12,979 bases of DNA from Ardenticatenia bacterium (lineage in GTDB: Bacteria > Chloroflexota > Anaerolineae > Aggregatilineales > Ch27). Made by a program: the position numbers and the translations under genes. The first letter of the stretch is position 1; the number at the start of each line of letters is the position of its first letter. Positions 6,657 to 12,979 of this stretch are shown piece after piece. The stretch covers positions 1-12,979 of the forward strand of contig JALSTC010000226.1 in NCBI GenBank assembly GCA_026983935.1, given 5' to 3'. Below the pieces are notes generated by a model. That model did not search any database. It was not told where the DNA came from and worked only from the letters and a program-made list of their open reading frames with translations.

Positions 6657-6768
6657 GAATCATAGGTATAGATTGCGTTCGAAAATCCAAACCCTGGCAT
6701 TGCGCGGAACCCTGTGCTGTCCGCAGAAGCAGTGAGCGACGTGGCCTGGGGGCGGCCGTCTGGCGTGT

Positions 6769-7293
6769 TTACAGGTTCGTTGGGCTGCTTAATTCGATGC
6801 CCCGCAGCCCCCGATCCATTTCCCAGGGGTAGATGATGTATGCGTCGGTTACCGCGCCATAAAAATCCGGTTCGGCGCGGGTGAACAGGGAGCGGTAGGG
6901 ATTGAAGTGGAACACGCACGTAGCGGCGATGCCCCCTGCGGCTTCAACGCGCCCGCGCACAGCCGTGCTGGTGCGTCCGCTTCCCCAGACATCGTCCACA
7001 ATCAAGATGCGTTTATCTGCCAGCAGTTCATCTGCCGGGAACTGCAGGAATCTGGGTAGCGCCATCAGCCGTGTTTCTTCTGGCTCATCGGAGAAAAACA
7101 CCGCGGCTGTCAGGACATTGCGGATATCCAGGGCCTCAGCCAGCAACCCGCCGGGGATGATCCCGCCGCGTGTGATCATGACGATGGCGTCAAACGTGAG
7201 GGTGCTTTTGATCTGTGGTAGAAGCACGTCCACCAGCTTGTCCACTTCTTTCCAGGTCAAGACCTCATGGCGCACCGGTTCATTTGCTGTCAT
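6769..7293 (-). CDS. Purine-type phosphoribosyltransferase
   Basis: This 174-residue type I phosphoribosyltransferase carries the PRPP-binding loop ILIVDDVWGSGRTS (residues 96-109, with the paired acidic residues D100 and D101) and an upstream RGGIIPGG segment (42-49) that contacts pyrophosphate. Length and order of motifs resemble the Gpt/Xpt-like and archaeal hypoxanthine-guanine/xanthine enzymes, which join a free purine base to PRPP to make a nucleotide in the cytoplasm. The base specificity cannot be read from the sequence. An AAGGA ribosome site lies 8 nt before the ATG. The gene begins 55 nt after the NYN gene with no terminator between them, so the two are probably co-transcribed. Which base it salvages, and whether it instead binds nucleotides in a regulatory role, is open. 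Confidence 0.85.
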   Translation of the reverse strand: MTANEPVRHEVLTWKEVDKLVDVLLPQIKSTLTFDAIVMITRGGIIPGGLLAEALDIRNVLTAAVFFSDEPEETRLMALPRFLQFPADELLADKRILIVDDVWGSGRTSTAVRGRVEAAGGIAATCVFHFNPYRSLFTRAEPDFYGAVTDAYIIYPWEMDRGLRGIELSSPTNL

Positions 7294-7348
7294 AGTGTTG
7301 TCCTTGTTCGTCCTACTTCAACCAGCTATCGCACTGCGTATGGGGTGC

Positions 7349-9451
7349 TCATCGCTTGTTGGCTACGGAGATGACCGTATGGTGCGTGCGGAATAGGCTG
7401 TATTGGCCGCTTCGACCGGGAATCGGGTTGAGCACATTTTCGTCCTGCATGATCGAAAGCCACAGGGTCAGCTCATCCGCTGGCATGTGAGTAAGCGTAT
7501 GAATCGTGGATTGGGAGATGGCCTCATGGCGATCATACAGCGTGAGCAGCGCCAGCACGAACTGGTCACGTTCCTCGATGATCTGCTGTACCAGTGGAGA
7601 TGACATGTTCAGGGAAATACCCTTTGTTTTGAATTCACTCTGTGGGTTGTCATATTCCTGCACAGTCACGGCCTCGGCTTCCAGCAGGCCCTCAATGGCC
7701 TGTTGGAAGACCATTCCCGGATCATGGGCACGCAGGCGGCGGTGCAGACTCCCCAGCGGACACCACAGGAACCCGCGAAAACTGGTGAACTGCTCAACGC
7801 TGACGATGATGCGCTTCTGCATATTGTGCAGTGTCTGCTCATCTATCTTACCGAAGAGTATGCCGGGGCTGACTTCCTCGGAATTCTCCAGGCGGTGCAG
7901 GGTTGCGTCAGACAGTTTGATGACGGGCACCAGATCATCGGGATTATGTCGGTGAGGAACCAGTTCGCGGTGCAGGATGCCTTCCCGAACCAGGCAGTCA
8001 ATCCATTCCGAACGCCACTGGTCATTCAAGTTGAGGCCGGGGCGATCCAGCTCGCGATCCATGGCAATGCCTTTGAGCAGGAAGCCGTAATTGACGTATT
8101 CCCAGCCGCGCACGTCCAGCGTATTGGCAACCCGCGCCACGATGCGATCTCGGATCAGGCGCACCTGCTCGACCAGCGGATGCGCAGCGTTGAGGAACAG
8201 GCGCTCCCCGTCCGGGCTGGCAGTGAACAGCCCCATAGCCTGTGCCTGTGTGAGCAGGTTGGCCGCGCGATCCCTGGACACCACTGCGTTGACTTCAAGT
8301 AACTGATTTTCCAGGGCTTCGCGGGGAACGCCATCCTCTCCGACTTCCATGCAGTCATACTGCAGGATGGCGCTGACCCACTGTGAGGGCCGCACGTCCA
8401 CCGGCAGGGCCTGCCGTTCCGCCGCCGGGCTGACCTCGCCGTACAGCCGGCCCAGGGCTTCATGAGGCTCCATGTCGGTGAAATCTTCGATGTATTCCAT
8501 CAATACGGCAGGGTTGGTTTCCACCTGACGGCTGACACTGCCGCGAACACCCCAGACGATCACCTGCTTGTTGTTGCTGCGCAGCGTGTTGATCACTTCA
8601 TTGAAATCGCGGTCGCCGCTGGCCAGGATGAAGATGTCCGGGCTTTCCTGGTACATCAGGTCTGCCATCACGTCCCTGGCAATGCGCATATCCGCGCTGT
8701 TCTTGCCCGGCAGGTTGAAGACCGGGTCAATATTGGCCCTGGCAAGACGGCTGGGCGCTTCGTCGGTGATTTCTCGTCCGAGGTTATCTACGAGCGGCGG
8801 CAGGCTGCCCCGCTGCCCCCAGGGGGCGTAGGCGGCCATCTTGACGACCTGACCATGCGCCTGCGCCTGGCGCACCAGACGGGCGATCAGGTGTTCCAGG
8901 TTGACGGTGTAGCCCTGCTTGTCCAGGCTGATGGCGATGTTTTCGAAATCAATGTATAACGCCACGAGTGATCCCTGCAGCCCGATGATCGTCTCCAGCG
9001 GCTGAAAGATGACATCGGGACGCGGAGATGCAATCGCGCCTTTTTCCCCCCACACACGGACCCGTCCACCGGGGGCAAGCTGTATCTGATCCAGAATACC
9101 CAGGATGCTGGCGTCATTGGTGGCGATGATCAGCTCGTTGATCATCGAATCGCCTGCAAGATAGCGTTCCAGAATCTGCGCCGGGAGGTTTTCCCGCTTG
9201 GTGACGGTTTGCAGTTGAAAATCAGAAGCAGCAAAGGCCTGGCGAGGGCTGGTGGTGCCGGTGTAAACGGCTTCCAGTTGGTCCCAGTTCCCGGCAGCAA
9301 TGGCGATCAGATCGCCGACGTTCACCAGCCCGGCAGCCAGCGCCGCGCCGCGCCGCAGATTATTGGCCAATTCGTAGAGATCGACAGACACGCCGCGCTT
9401 TTGCAGACGCGCCAGCAAAGTGTCTATATCAACGATTAAGTACGAACCCAT
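7349..9451 (-). CDS. Tandem NYN/PIN-like domain protein with winged-helix-like tail
   Basis: This 700-residue cytoplasmic protein has a canonical NYN (LabA/DUF88-like, PIN-fold RNase) domain at about 162-325. It shows the acidic set YIDFENI (D168), NSADMRIARD (D254, D260) and ASGDRDF (D280, D282), and the strand KQVIVWG. Residues 1-155 repeat the same fold in worn form: LIVDIDTL (D8, D10), IATNDAS (D113), RVRVWG, but without the central acidic helix and the second Asp of GDRDF. It looks like a duplicated domain in which only the second is likely active. Residues about 340-700 are mostly helical, with several blocks that look like winged helices (about 353-420, 427-515, 545-617, 618-690). I cannot assign these to a named family; OST-HTH/LOTUS-like is one possibility. 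I use the ATG at 9451, with GAGG 7 nt upstream, rather than the TTG two codons earlier. A role in RNA cleavage or surveillance is inferred. It leads the phosphoribosyltransferase gene. Confidence 0.82.
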   Translation of the reverse strand: MGSYLIVDIDTLLARLQKRGVSVDLYELANNLRRGAALAAGLVNVGDLIAIAAGNWDQLEAVYTGTTSPRQAFAASDFQLQTVTKRENLPAQILERYLAGDSMINELIIATNDASILGILDQIQLAPGGRVRVWGEKGAIASPRPDVIFQPLETIIGLQGSLVALYIDFENIAISLDKQGYTVNLEHLIARLVRQAQAHGQVVKMAAYAPWGQRGSLPPLVDNLGREITDEAPSRLARANIDPVFNLPGKNSADMRIARDVMADLMYQESPDIFILASGDRDFNEVINTLRSNNKQVIVWGVRGSVSRQVETNPAVLMEYIEDFTDMEPHEALGRLYGEVSPAAERQALPVDVRPSQWVSAILQYDCMEVGEDGVPREALENQLLEVNAVVSRDRAANLLTQAQAMGLFTASPDGERLFLNAAHPLVEQVRLIRDRIVARVANTLDVRGWEYVNYGFLLKGIAMDRELDRPGLNLNDQWRSEWIDCLVREGILHRELVPHRHNPDDLVPVIKLSDATLHRLENSEEVSPGILFGKIDEQTLHNMQKRIIVSVEQFTSFRGFLWCPLGSLHRRLRAHDPGMVFQQAIEGLLEAEAVTVQEYDNPQSEFKTKGISLNMSSPLVQQIIEERDQFVLALLTLYDRHEAISQSTIHTLTHMPADELTLWLSIMQDENVLNPIPGRSGQYSLFRTHHTVISVANKR

Positions 9452-9470
9452 GCACAAGCCTCAATTTGTA

Positions 9471-9518
9471 GAAAAAAATAAACCCACACACGCACGGCGA
9501 TAGCAGCTACGGGTGGGT
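9471..9518 (-). terminator. Terminator-like hairpin in the NYN gene leader
   Basis: On the minus strand ACCCAC (9518-9513) pairs with GTGGGT (9487-9482), with the intervening 25 nt able to form a small extra helix, and is followed by TTATTTTTTTC. The T-run ends 8 nt before the GAGG ribosome site. It may stop read-through from proS or attenuate the NYN transcript. Any transcript that starts at the promoter at 9665-9693 must pass it. Confidence 0.5.
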
Positions 9519-9664
9519 AGTGTGAAAAAATGATCAGGGTTGGCGTCAATGCTGGTCGTTTATGCGATTACGCTTTTGCTGACCCTTTCTCTGTAATTGC
9601 ACGGACAACCAAGCCACAAACCATTTATAAAAGTCTTGTTGTCACAGAAAAACCCACCTTAAGA

Positions 9665-9693
9665 ATTTTAGCAGAGGTTGGTCACCTCAGCAA
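9665..9693 (-). promoter_or_regulatory. Promoter of the NYN-phosphoribosyltransferase unit, with spacer dyad
   Basis: On the minus strand TTGCTG (9693-9688) and TAAAAT (9670-9665) are separated by 17 nt; the -10 box matches five of six consensus bases. Within the spacer lies the inverted repeat GAGGT-GACCA-ACCTC (9688-9674), a possible operator for an unknown regulator. Transcription would begin near 9658 and give a leader of about 207 nt. Confidence 0.45.
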
Positions 9694-9734
9694 GAGCCAA
9701 CCGGTCACATAAACACCGGACTATTAAGTGATGG

Positions 9735-9779
9735 GGAGGGGGAAATATCGCACGCAATCTACTGCACGTTTCCCCCTCC
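9735..9779 (-). terminator. Stem-loop at the 3' end of proS
   Basis: GGAGGGGGAAA and TTTCCCCCTCC form a perfect 11-bp stem around a 23-nt loop, 14 nt after the proS stop codon. There is no strong U-tract on the minus strand side, so it may be an RNA-stabilising 3' structure or a weak terminator rather than a classical intrinsic one. Confidence 0.5.
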
Positions 9780-9793
9780 AGGGCATTTTTTCT

Positions 9794-11248
9794 TCAGTAT
9801 GCCCGCGCAAAGTAGGCCATCTCATCGGCCTGACCGCCACAGGCAATGCACGGGCCATGCTCGCCGGGGTGCGGCTGGTCAAGGGGGAAGCAGCGGGAAA
9901 CACACTGGTAATCCTCTTTGATTTTTTGCTCGCAGGCTGCGTCCCCGCAGAACCAGGTCAGTGCCCAGCCGCCATCTTTCACGATCTCGCCGAACTTCTG
10001 GTAATCGCCGACGACCTCGAACAGGTTGGCATCGCGGAATTCGGTCGCCTGCTGAAGCATGTTCGCCTGAATTTCGTCCAGCAGGCTGCCAACCGTCTCG
10101 GCGATGTTGGTCTGTGGCACAAACTGCTTGCCCGCTTTGCCGGGGATATCCCGCCGGGCCAGCGCGACGGACTGCTTTTCCACGTCCTTCGGCCCGATTT
10201 CCATGCGGAGCGGCACGCCGCGCATTTCCCAGTCGTTGAATTTGAAGCCCGGCGTCTGCCCTTCGCGGTCGTCCACGTGAACCCGGATGCCGGCATCTTT
10301 GAGCGCCGCCTGCATCCGTTGGACGGTTTCCATGACCCGCGCCTTTTCGTCCTCACGCTTGAAGATCGGCACGATCACAACCTGATAAGGGGCCATCTTG
10401 GGCGGCAGACGCAGCCCTTTGTCGTCGCCGTGCACCATGATCATCGCGCCGACGAAGCGCGTGCTCAGGCCCCAGCTTGTCGTCCAGCAGTACTGCAGCT
10501 CGTTATCCTCATCCAGGAATTTGATGTCGAAGGCCCTGGCGAAGTTCTGGCCGAGGTTATGGCTGGTTCCCGACTGCAAAGCCCGTTTGTCGCCCATCAT
10601 GGCTTCGATGGTGTAGCTGTGCATCGCGCCTGCGAATTTCTCTGACTGGCTCTTGCGCCCTTTGATAACCGGGATCGCCGCGTCATTGATGGCAAAATCG
10701 GCATATACGTCAAGCATACGCAGGGTTTCTTCTTCTGCCTCGTCGTAAGTGGCGTGTGCGGTGTGACCCTCGTTCCACAGGAATTCCATGGTGCGCAGGA
10801 AGGGCTTGGTGCGCATTTCCCAGCGGACGACATTGGCCCACTGGTTGATCAGGACGGGCAGGTCGCGGTAAGACTGTATCCACTTGGCGTAAGCCCAGCC
10901 GATGATCGTCTCGGAGGTCGGACGCACGACCAGCGGTTCCTCCAGTTCTTTGCCGCCGCCGATGGTCACCACGGCCAGTTCCGGGGAGAAGCCTTCCACG
11001 TGTTCGGCCTCTTTTTTCAGGAAGCTCTCCGGGATGAACAGCGGGAAATAGGCATTGCGGTGACCGGTTTCCTTGAAACGGCGGTCCAGCCCGCTTTTAA
11101 CCGCTTCCCACAGTTCATAGCCATAGGGCAGGATGATCATGCAGCCCCGCACCGGTGCGTAATCTGCCAGTTCGGCCTTCTGCACAACGTCGGTGTACCA
11201 GCGGTTGTAGTCTTCGCTGCGGGGGGTAACGCCTTTATTGGACGACAT
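9794..11248 (-). CDS. proS: Prolyl-tRNA synthetase, type 3 (archaeal/eukaryotic-like)
   Basis: This 484-residue class II synthetase charges tRNA-Pro with proline. It has the short ProRS plan without the bacterial editing insertion: catalytic core with RPTSET (109-114), motif 2 VVRWEMRTKPFLRTMEF (140-156) and motif 3 GLSTRFVGAMIMVHGDDKG (260-278). The anticodon-binding domain covers about 285-395. The C-terminal zinc-binding domain has C434, C439, C467 and C470, and the chain ends in the Tyr typical of this type (FARAY). The length fits type 3 enzymes (about 480) rather than the bacterial type of about 570. The AAGGAG ribosome site lies 5 nt before the ATG. It starts 55 nt after the small unknown gene upstream and may share its transcript. 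Type 3 ProRS in bacteria is known in several phyla and is usually explained by old gene transfer. Confidence 0.96.
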   Translation of the reverse strand: MSSNKGVTPRSEDYNRWYTDVVQKAELADYAPVRGCMIILPYGYELWEAVKSGLDRRFKETGHRNAYFPLFIPESFLKKEAEHVEGFSPELAVVTIGGGKELEEPLVVRPTSETIIGWAYAKWIQSYRDLPVLINQWANVVRWEMRTKPFLRTMEFLWNEGHTAHATYDEAEEETLRMLDVYADFAINDAAIPVIKGRKSQSEKFAGAMHSYTIEAMMGDKRALQSGTSHNLGQNFARAFDIKFLDEDNELQYCWTTSWGLSTRFVGAMIMVHGDDKGLRLPPKMAPYQVVIVPIFKREDEKARVMETVQRMQAALKDAGIRVHVDDREGQTPGFKFNDWEMRGVPLRMEIGPKDVEKQSVALARRDIPGKAGKQFVPQTNIAETVGSLLDEIQANMLQQATEFRDANLFEVVGDYQKFGEIVKDGGWALTWFCGDAACEQKIKEDYQCVSRCFPLDQPHPGEHGPCIACGGQADEMAYFARAY

Positions 11249-11303
11249 AACAACTCCTTGTCAGGTCGGAAGATAACGCAGTTTCAGGCGGGAGCGGCAG
11301 TCC

Positions 11304-11717
11304 TCACCGGTTTTCCCGCGTTTCATGTTGTGCCAGGTAGTTGGCGTAAGCCTGTTTGTAGACCGTGGAAAGCTGCTGATCATAAACCTGGAACAGCAGC
11401 TTTGCCAGTTGCAGCTCGGTCTGTTCCTTGATGAACGCCTCGCGCGTTTCTTCGTCCCACTGTTCCCACATTTCACGGAAGCCGGGGCGCCTGAATAGCG
11501 GCGTGAGCAGGTCCTGCGTGACCTGCGATTCAAGCATCTGCAGGGCGTCCGTGTCCAGCGAGTCCTTGAAGCGCAGGTATGCGGGTTCGAAGACGGCCTG
11601 ACTGAGCGGCCCGAGGTCGGCCAGTTCCGCGTCCAGGTCGTAGAAATACTCGCGGAAGGCTTCATCTTCCCACAGCATATCAAGCACAAAGCTTGCTGCT
11701 TTGGTATACATGCTCAT
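11304..11717 (-). CDS. Unknown acidic, helical protein
   Basis: I do not recognise this 137-residue protein. It is rich in Glu, Asp, Leu, Phe and Tyr, lacks signal peptide and membrane segments, and appears to be all helical (for example FVLDMLWEDEAFREYFYDLD near the start and ELQLAKLLFQVYDQQL near the end). It has no cysteine and no visible catalytic motif. The start at 11717 follows AGGTGA with 6 nt spacing; a second ATG two codons later is less well placed. An overlapping open frame on the same strand (11261-11689) encodes an Arg/Ser/Thr-rich low-quality translation and is rejected in favour of this one. It lies 55 nt before proS, so co-transcription is possible, but no functional link is evident. 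Confidence 0.7.
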   Translation of the reverse strand: MSMYTKAASFVLDMLWEDEAFREYFYDLDAELADLGPLSQAVFEPAYLRFKDSLDTDALQMLESQVTQDLLTPLFRRPGFREMWEQWDEETREAFIKEQTELQLAKLLFQVYDQQLSTVYKQAYANYLAQHETRENR

Positions 11718-11829
11718 GCTGCGTCACCTGTCACATGGTCTACAGTTGCGCTGTGGATGGCTTCCGAGTGATGGATTGTAACTGCCTGTTCGCTGCCCGG
11801 CGTCTTACTCTGAAAGCCAGCCACTTTAT

Positions 11830-12513
11830 TTATTTTGCCACAAAATGTGCCGCCCTGCCGCTAATCGCGTTTGTGGGCTTTTCCCCCACGACAGCCCGGA
11901 TGTGTTTGCCAGGCCCGTATTCCTCGAATGTGGTGACGGTCAGTCCGGCGGCCTGCATCAGGGCAGGCTGGTCGTGCAGATAGTCACCGGTGCGTGCCCA
12001 CAGTCGTGCCCAGAATATGCCTGCGCGGCTGCCATCACGCGGCAGACCGATATCTACCAGCACGATACGGCCACCTGCCGCCGTTACGCGGGCCATTTCA
12101 CGCATGGCCATATGACCGTCAGGCAGGCCGGACAGCGTGAATGTGCTCACAACCGTATCGAATGTGCCTGCCGGGAAGGGCAGGGCGAGCATATTGCCGC
12201 GTATGATCCGGCTGGTAAGGCCTGCCTTCTGCAGCCGTCTACGGGTAAAGCGGCACATACCCCACGCCAGATCAAGTCCCACACACAGGGCGGCCTGCCG
12301 GGCCAGGGCCACATGCAGCTTCCCCGGCCCGAATCCGATTTCCAGCACACGGCCTCCCGGCGGCACGTAATCCAGCGCCCGCCGCACCAGCCGCCACCAC
12401 GCCCCCAGTGTCAGCCAGTCCAGGGCATTGTAGAGGGGGGCCAGCGTGTTGTAGAGAATGGCGTTGTAAAATCGCTGCCAGCGGTTGGGCGCTGCTTCCG
12501 TTCCCCCGGCCAT
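11830..12513 (-). CDS. Class I SAM-dependent methyltransferase
   Basis: This protein of 227 residues has a Rossmann-type methyltransferase domain. Motif I is VLEIGFGPG (56-64), the acidic residue after strand 2 is in GLDLA (D81), NMLALPFPAGTFDTVVS (107-123) covers motifs II and III, and MREMARVTAAGGRIVLVD (137-154) follows, in the order of the UbiE/Methyltransf_11 group that uses S-adenosylmethionine. The substrate is unknown; quinone, lipid or small-molecule acceptors are all possible. The N-terminal 45 residues are aromatic and hydrophobic (FYNAILYNTLAPLYNALDWL) and may contact a membrane or lipid substrate. The ATG lies 3 nt after the stop of the upstream oxidoreductase, and a GTG immediately abuts that stop and could also be the start. 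Either way the two genes are tightly coupled. The 112 nt that follow hold nothing I can support. Confidence 0.83.
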   Translation of the reverse strand: MAGGTEAAPNRWQRFYNAILYNTLAPLYNALDWLTLGAWWRLVRRALDYVPPGGRVLEIGFGPGKLHVALARQAALCVGLDLAWGMCRFTRRRLQKAGLTSRIIRGNMLALPFPAGTFDTVVSTFTLSGLPDGHMAMREMARVTAAGGRIVLVDIGLPRDGSRAGIFWARLWARTGDYLHDQPALMQAAGLTVTTFEEYGPGKHIRAVVGEKPTNAISGRAAHFVAK

Positions 12514-12516
12514 CAC

Positions 12517-12979
12517 CTATGCCTGTAACTGCGGCAGCACGCTGGCTGCCAGCGCTTCCAGCCGATCGAGGTCATCCTGGGCCAGCCACTGCAGCATAAC
12601 TCGCTGTACGCCGACTTCAGCATAGCGCCCCAACTGTTCCACGACGGCGTCAGGTGTGCCAATGATCACACCGCGCTCACGCACCTGATCCAGGGGGCGG
12701 CCCCACGGTGCGGGTGTCCGGTTGAGTTCGGCCTCATCGCGCCCGAAAACGATGCCGGTCATGAGCGAGCGGCGCACGTCATCCGGCTGGCGGCCCTGCG
12801 CCCGCAGCAGATCGTCAAGCTGAGCGTTGAGCATGGCGAATTGTGCCGGTGGAATATAGACCGCATTCCATTCATCAGCGTAGCGGGCCACCAGCGGCAG
12901 CGTGCGGCGCAGGCCGTTGCCGCCGATCAGGATGGGCGGGCCGCCGGGCCGCTGTGGGCGTGGCAGAAGAATCGCCTCA
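12517..12979 (-). CDS. Luciferase-like F420-type oxidoreductase, 3' part
   Basis: Only the C-terminal 153 residues lie in the window; the 5' part runs off the right edge. The visible part has RPGGPPILIGGNGLRRTLPLVARYADEWN, split here as RPGGPPILIGGNG (from about residue 11) and RRTLPLVARYADEWN, the strand-and-loop signature of luciferase-like (LLM) flavin/F420-dependent oxidoreductases. The end segment is VGVQRVMLQWLAQDDLDRLE, seen in the F420-dependent Rv1855c-like subgroup. It would be a cytoplasmic TIM-barrel enzyme that moves hydride between a cofactor and an unknown substrate. F420 versus FMN cannot be decided from this part. Its stop abuts the methyltransferase gene, indicating a two-gene operon. 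Confidence 0.82.
   Translation of the reverse strand, partial: EAILLPRPQRPGGPPILIGGNGLRRTLPLVARYADEWNAVYIPPAQFAMLNAQLDDLLRAQGRQPDDVRRSLMTGIVFGRDEAELNRTPAPWGRPLDQVRERGVIIGTPDAVVEQLGRYAEVGVQRVMLQWLAQDDLDRLEALAASVLPQLQA

Larger units (their letters stand above)
9452..9793 (-). other. Intergenic region between proS and the NYN gene
   Basis: About 340 nt without a convincing gene. In - strand order it holds a stem-loop just after the proS stop (9735-9779), a promoter with an inverted repeat in its spacer (9665-9693), some 140 nt of AT-richer sequence with no structure I trust, and a terminator-like hairpin and T-run (9471-9518) directly before the NYN ribosome site. A 60-codon open frame on the + strand (9530-9712) has no ribosome site and no family resemblance and is not called. 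Confidence 0.6.

Noticed and set aside
6657..6700. GTTCGAAAATCC resembling a tRNA T-arm
   Set aside because: No matching T-stem, acceptor stem or anticodon arm could be built around it on either strand.
6728..6764. GGCC-TGGGGGC-GGCC hairpin after the phosphoribosyltransferase gene
   Set aside because: The stem is short with a bulge and no T-run follows on the minus strand, so it is not supported as a terminator.
9519..9580. TTGACG on the minus strand as an alternative NYN promoter
   Set aside because: No acceptable -10 box at 16-18 nt spacing; the element at 9665-9693 is better.
9530..9712. A 60-codon plus-strand open frame in the proS-NYN gap
   Set aside because: No ribosome site, no recognisable family, and it overlaps the promoter and leader elements of the NYN gene on the other strand.
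9728..10645. A 305-codon plus-strand open frame opposite proS
   Set aside because: It runs antisense through the conserved catalytic and zinc domains of proS and begins inside a stem-loop.
11261..11689. A 142-codon minus-strand frame overlapping the small gene before proS
   Set aside because: Its translation is dominated by Arg, Ser, Thr and Cys, unlike a folded protein, and it has a worse ribosome site than the 137-residue frame.
11845..12528. A 227-codon plus-strand frame opposite the methyltransferase
   Set aside because: Antisense shadow; the minus strand carries a complete set of methyltransferase motifs.

Overview
The window is a moderately GC-rich bacterial chromosome segment. My best guess is a member of the Chloroflexota (Anaerolineae-like). 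That is inference, based on a secreted receptor with Thr/Pro/Ser linkers plus SH3 and CARDB modules, four-domain S1 proteins with acidic Ala/Glu tails, a type 3 (archaeal/eukaryotic-like) prolyl-tRNA synthetase, and an F420-type luciferase-like oxidoreductase. I see no insertion sequence, CRISPR array, rRNA or tRNA. Genes are densely packed: one gene is on the + strand and all the others are on the - strand.

Layout. 65-2266 (+) encodes a secreted receptor-like protein (type I periplasmic-binding fold, SH3b, CARDB, unknown C-terminal module). It converges on the - strand genes at a strong hairpin terminator (2304-2335) that can serve both directions. Reading the - strand from its downstream end: infA (IF-1), rpsU (bS21, TTG start) and a four-domain S1 protein form one probable operon. 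It has its own near-consensus promoter (4430-4459) and a roughly 190-nt leader containing a terminator-like hairpin with a possible competing pairing. A second, paralogous four-domain S1 protein lies just upstream, closed by its own terminator (4494-4528). It sits 9 nt behind a PadR-type repressor gene, whose promoter overlaps a 16-bp near-palindrome. Further upstream are a purine-type phosphoribosyltransferase and a 700-residue protein with two NYN/PIN-like domains (the first apparently inactive) followed by a long helical, winged-helix-like tail. Then come proS, a small unknown acidic protein, a SAM methyltransferase, and the 3' part of a luciferase-like monooxygenase gene cut by the window edge.

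How they fit together. The centre of the window is a translation-initiation/RNA-binding block: two S1 proteins, bS21 and IF-1. S1 and IF-1 are OB-fold RNA binders. S1 and bS21 act in mRNA recruitment on the 30S subunit, and IF-1 acts at the A site. The adjacent NYN protein (probable RNase or RNA binder) and phosphoribosyltransferase are probably co-transcribed and could link RNA turnover with base salvage, but this is speculative. The observations most worth following are the tandem NYN protein and its leader hairpin, the attenuator-like leader of the S1-rpsU-infA operon, and the PadR-S1 pairing with a candidate operator.
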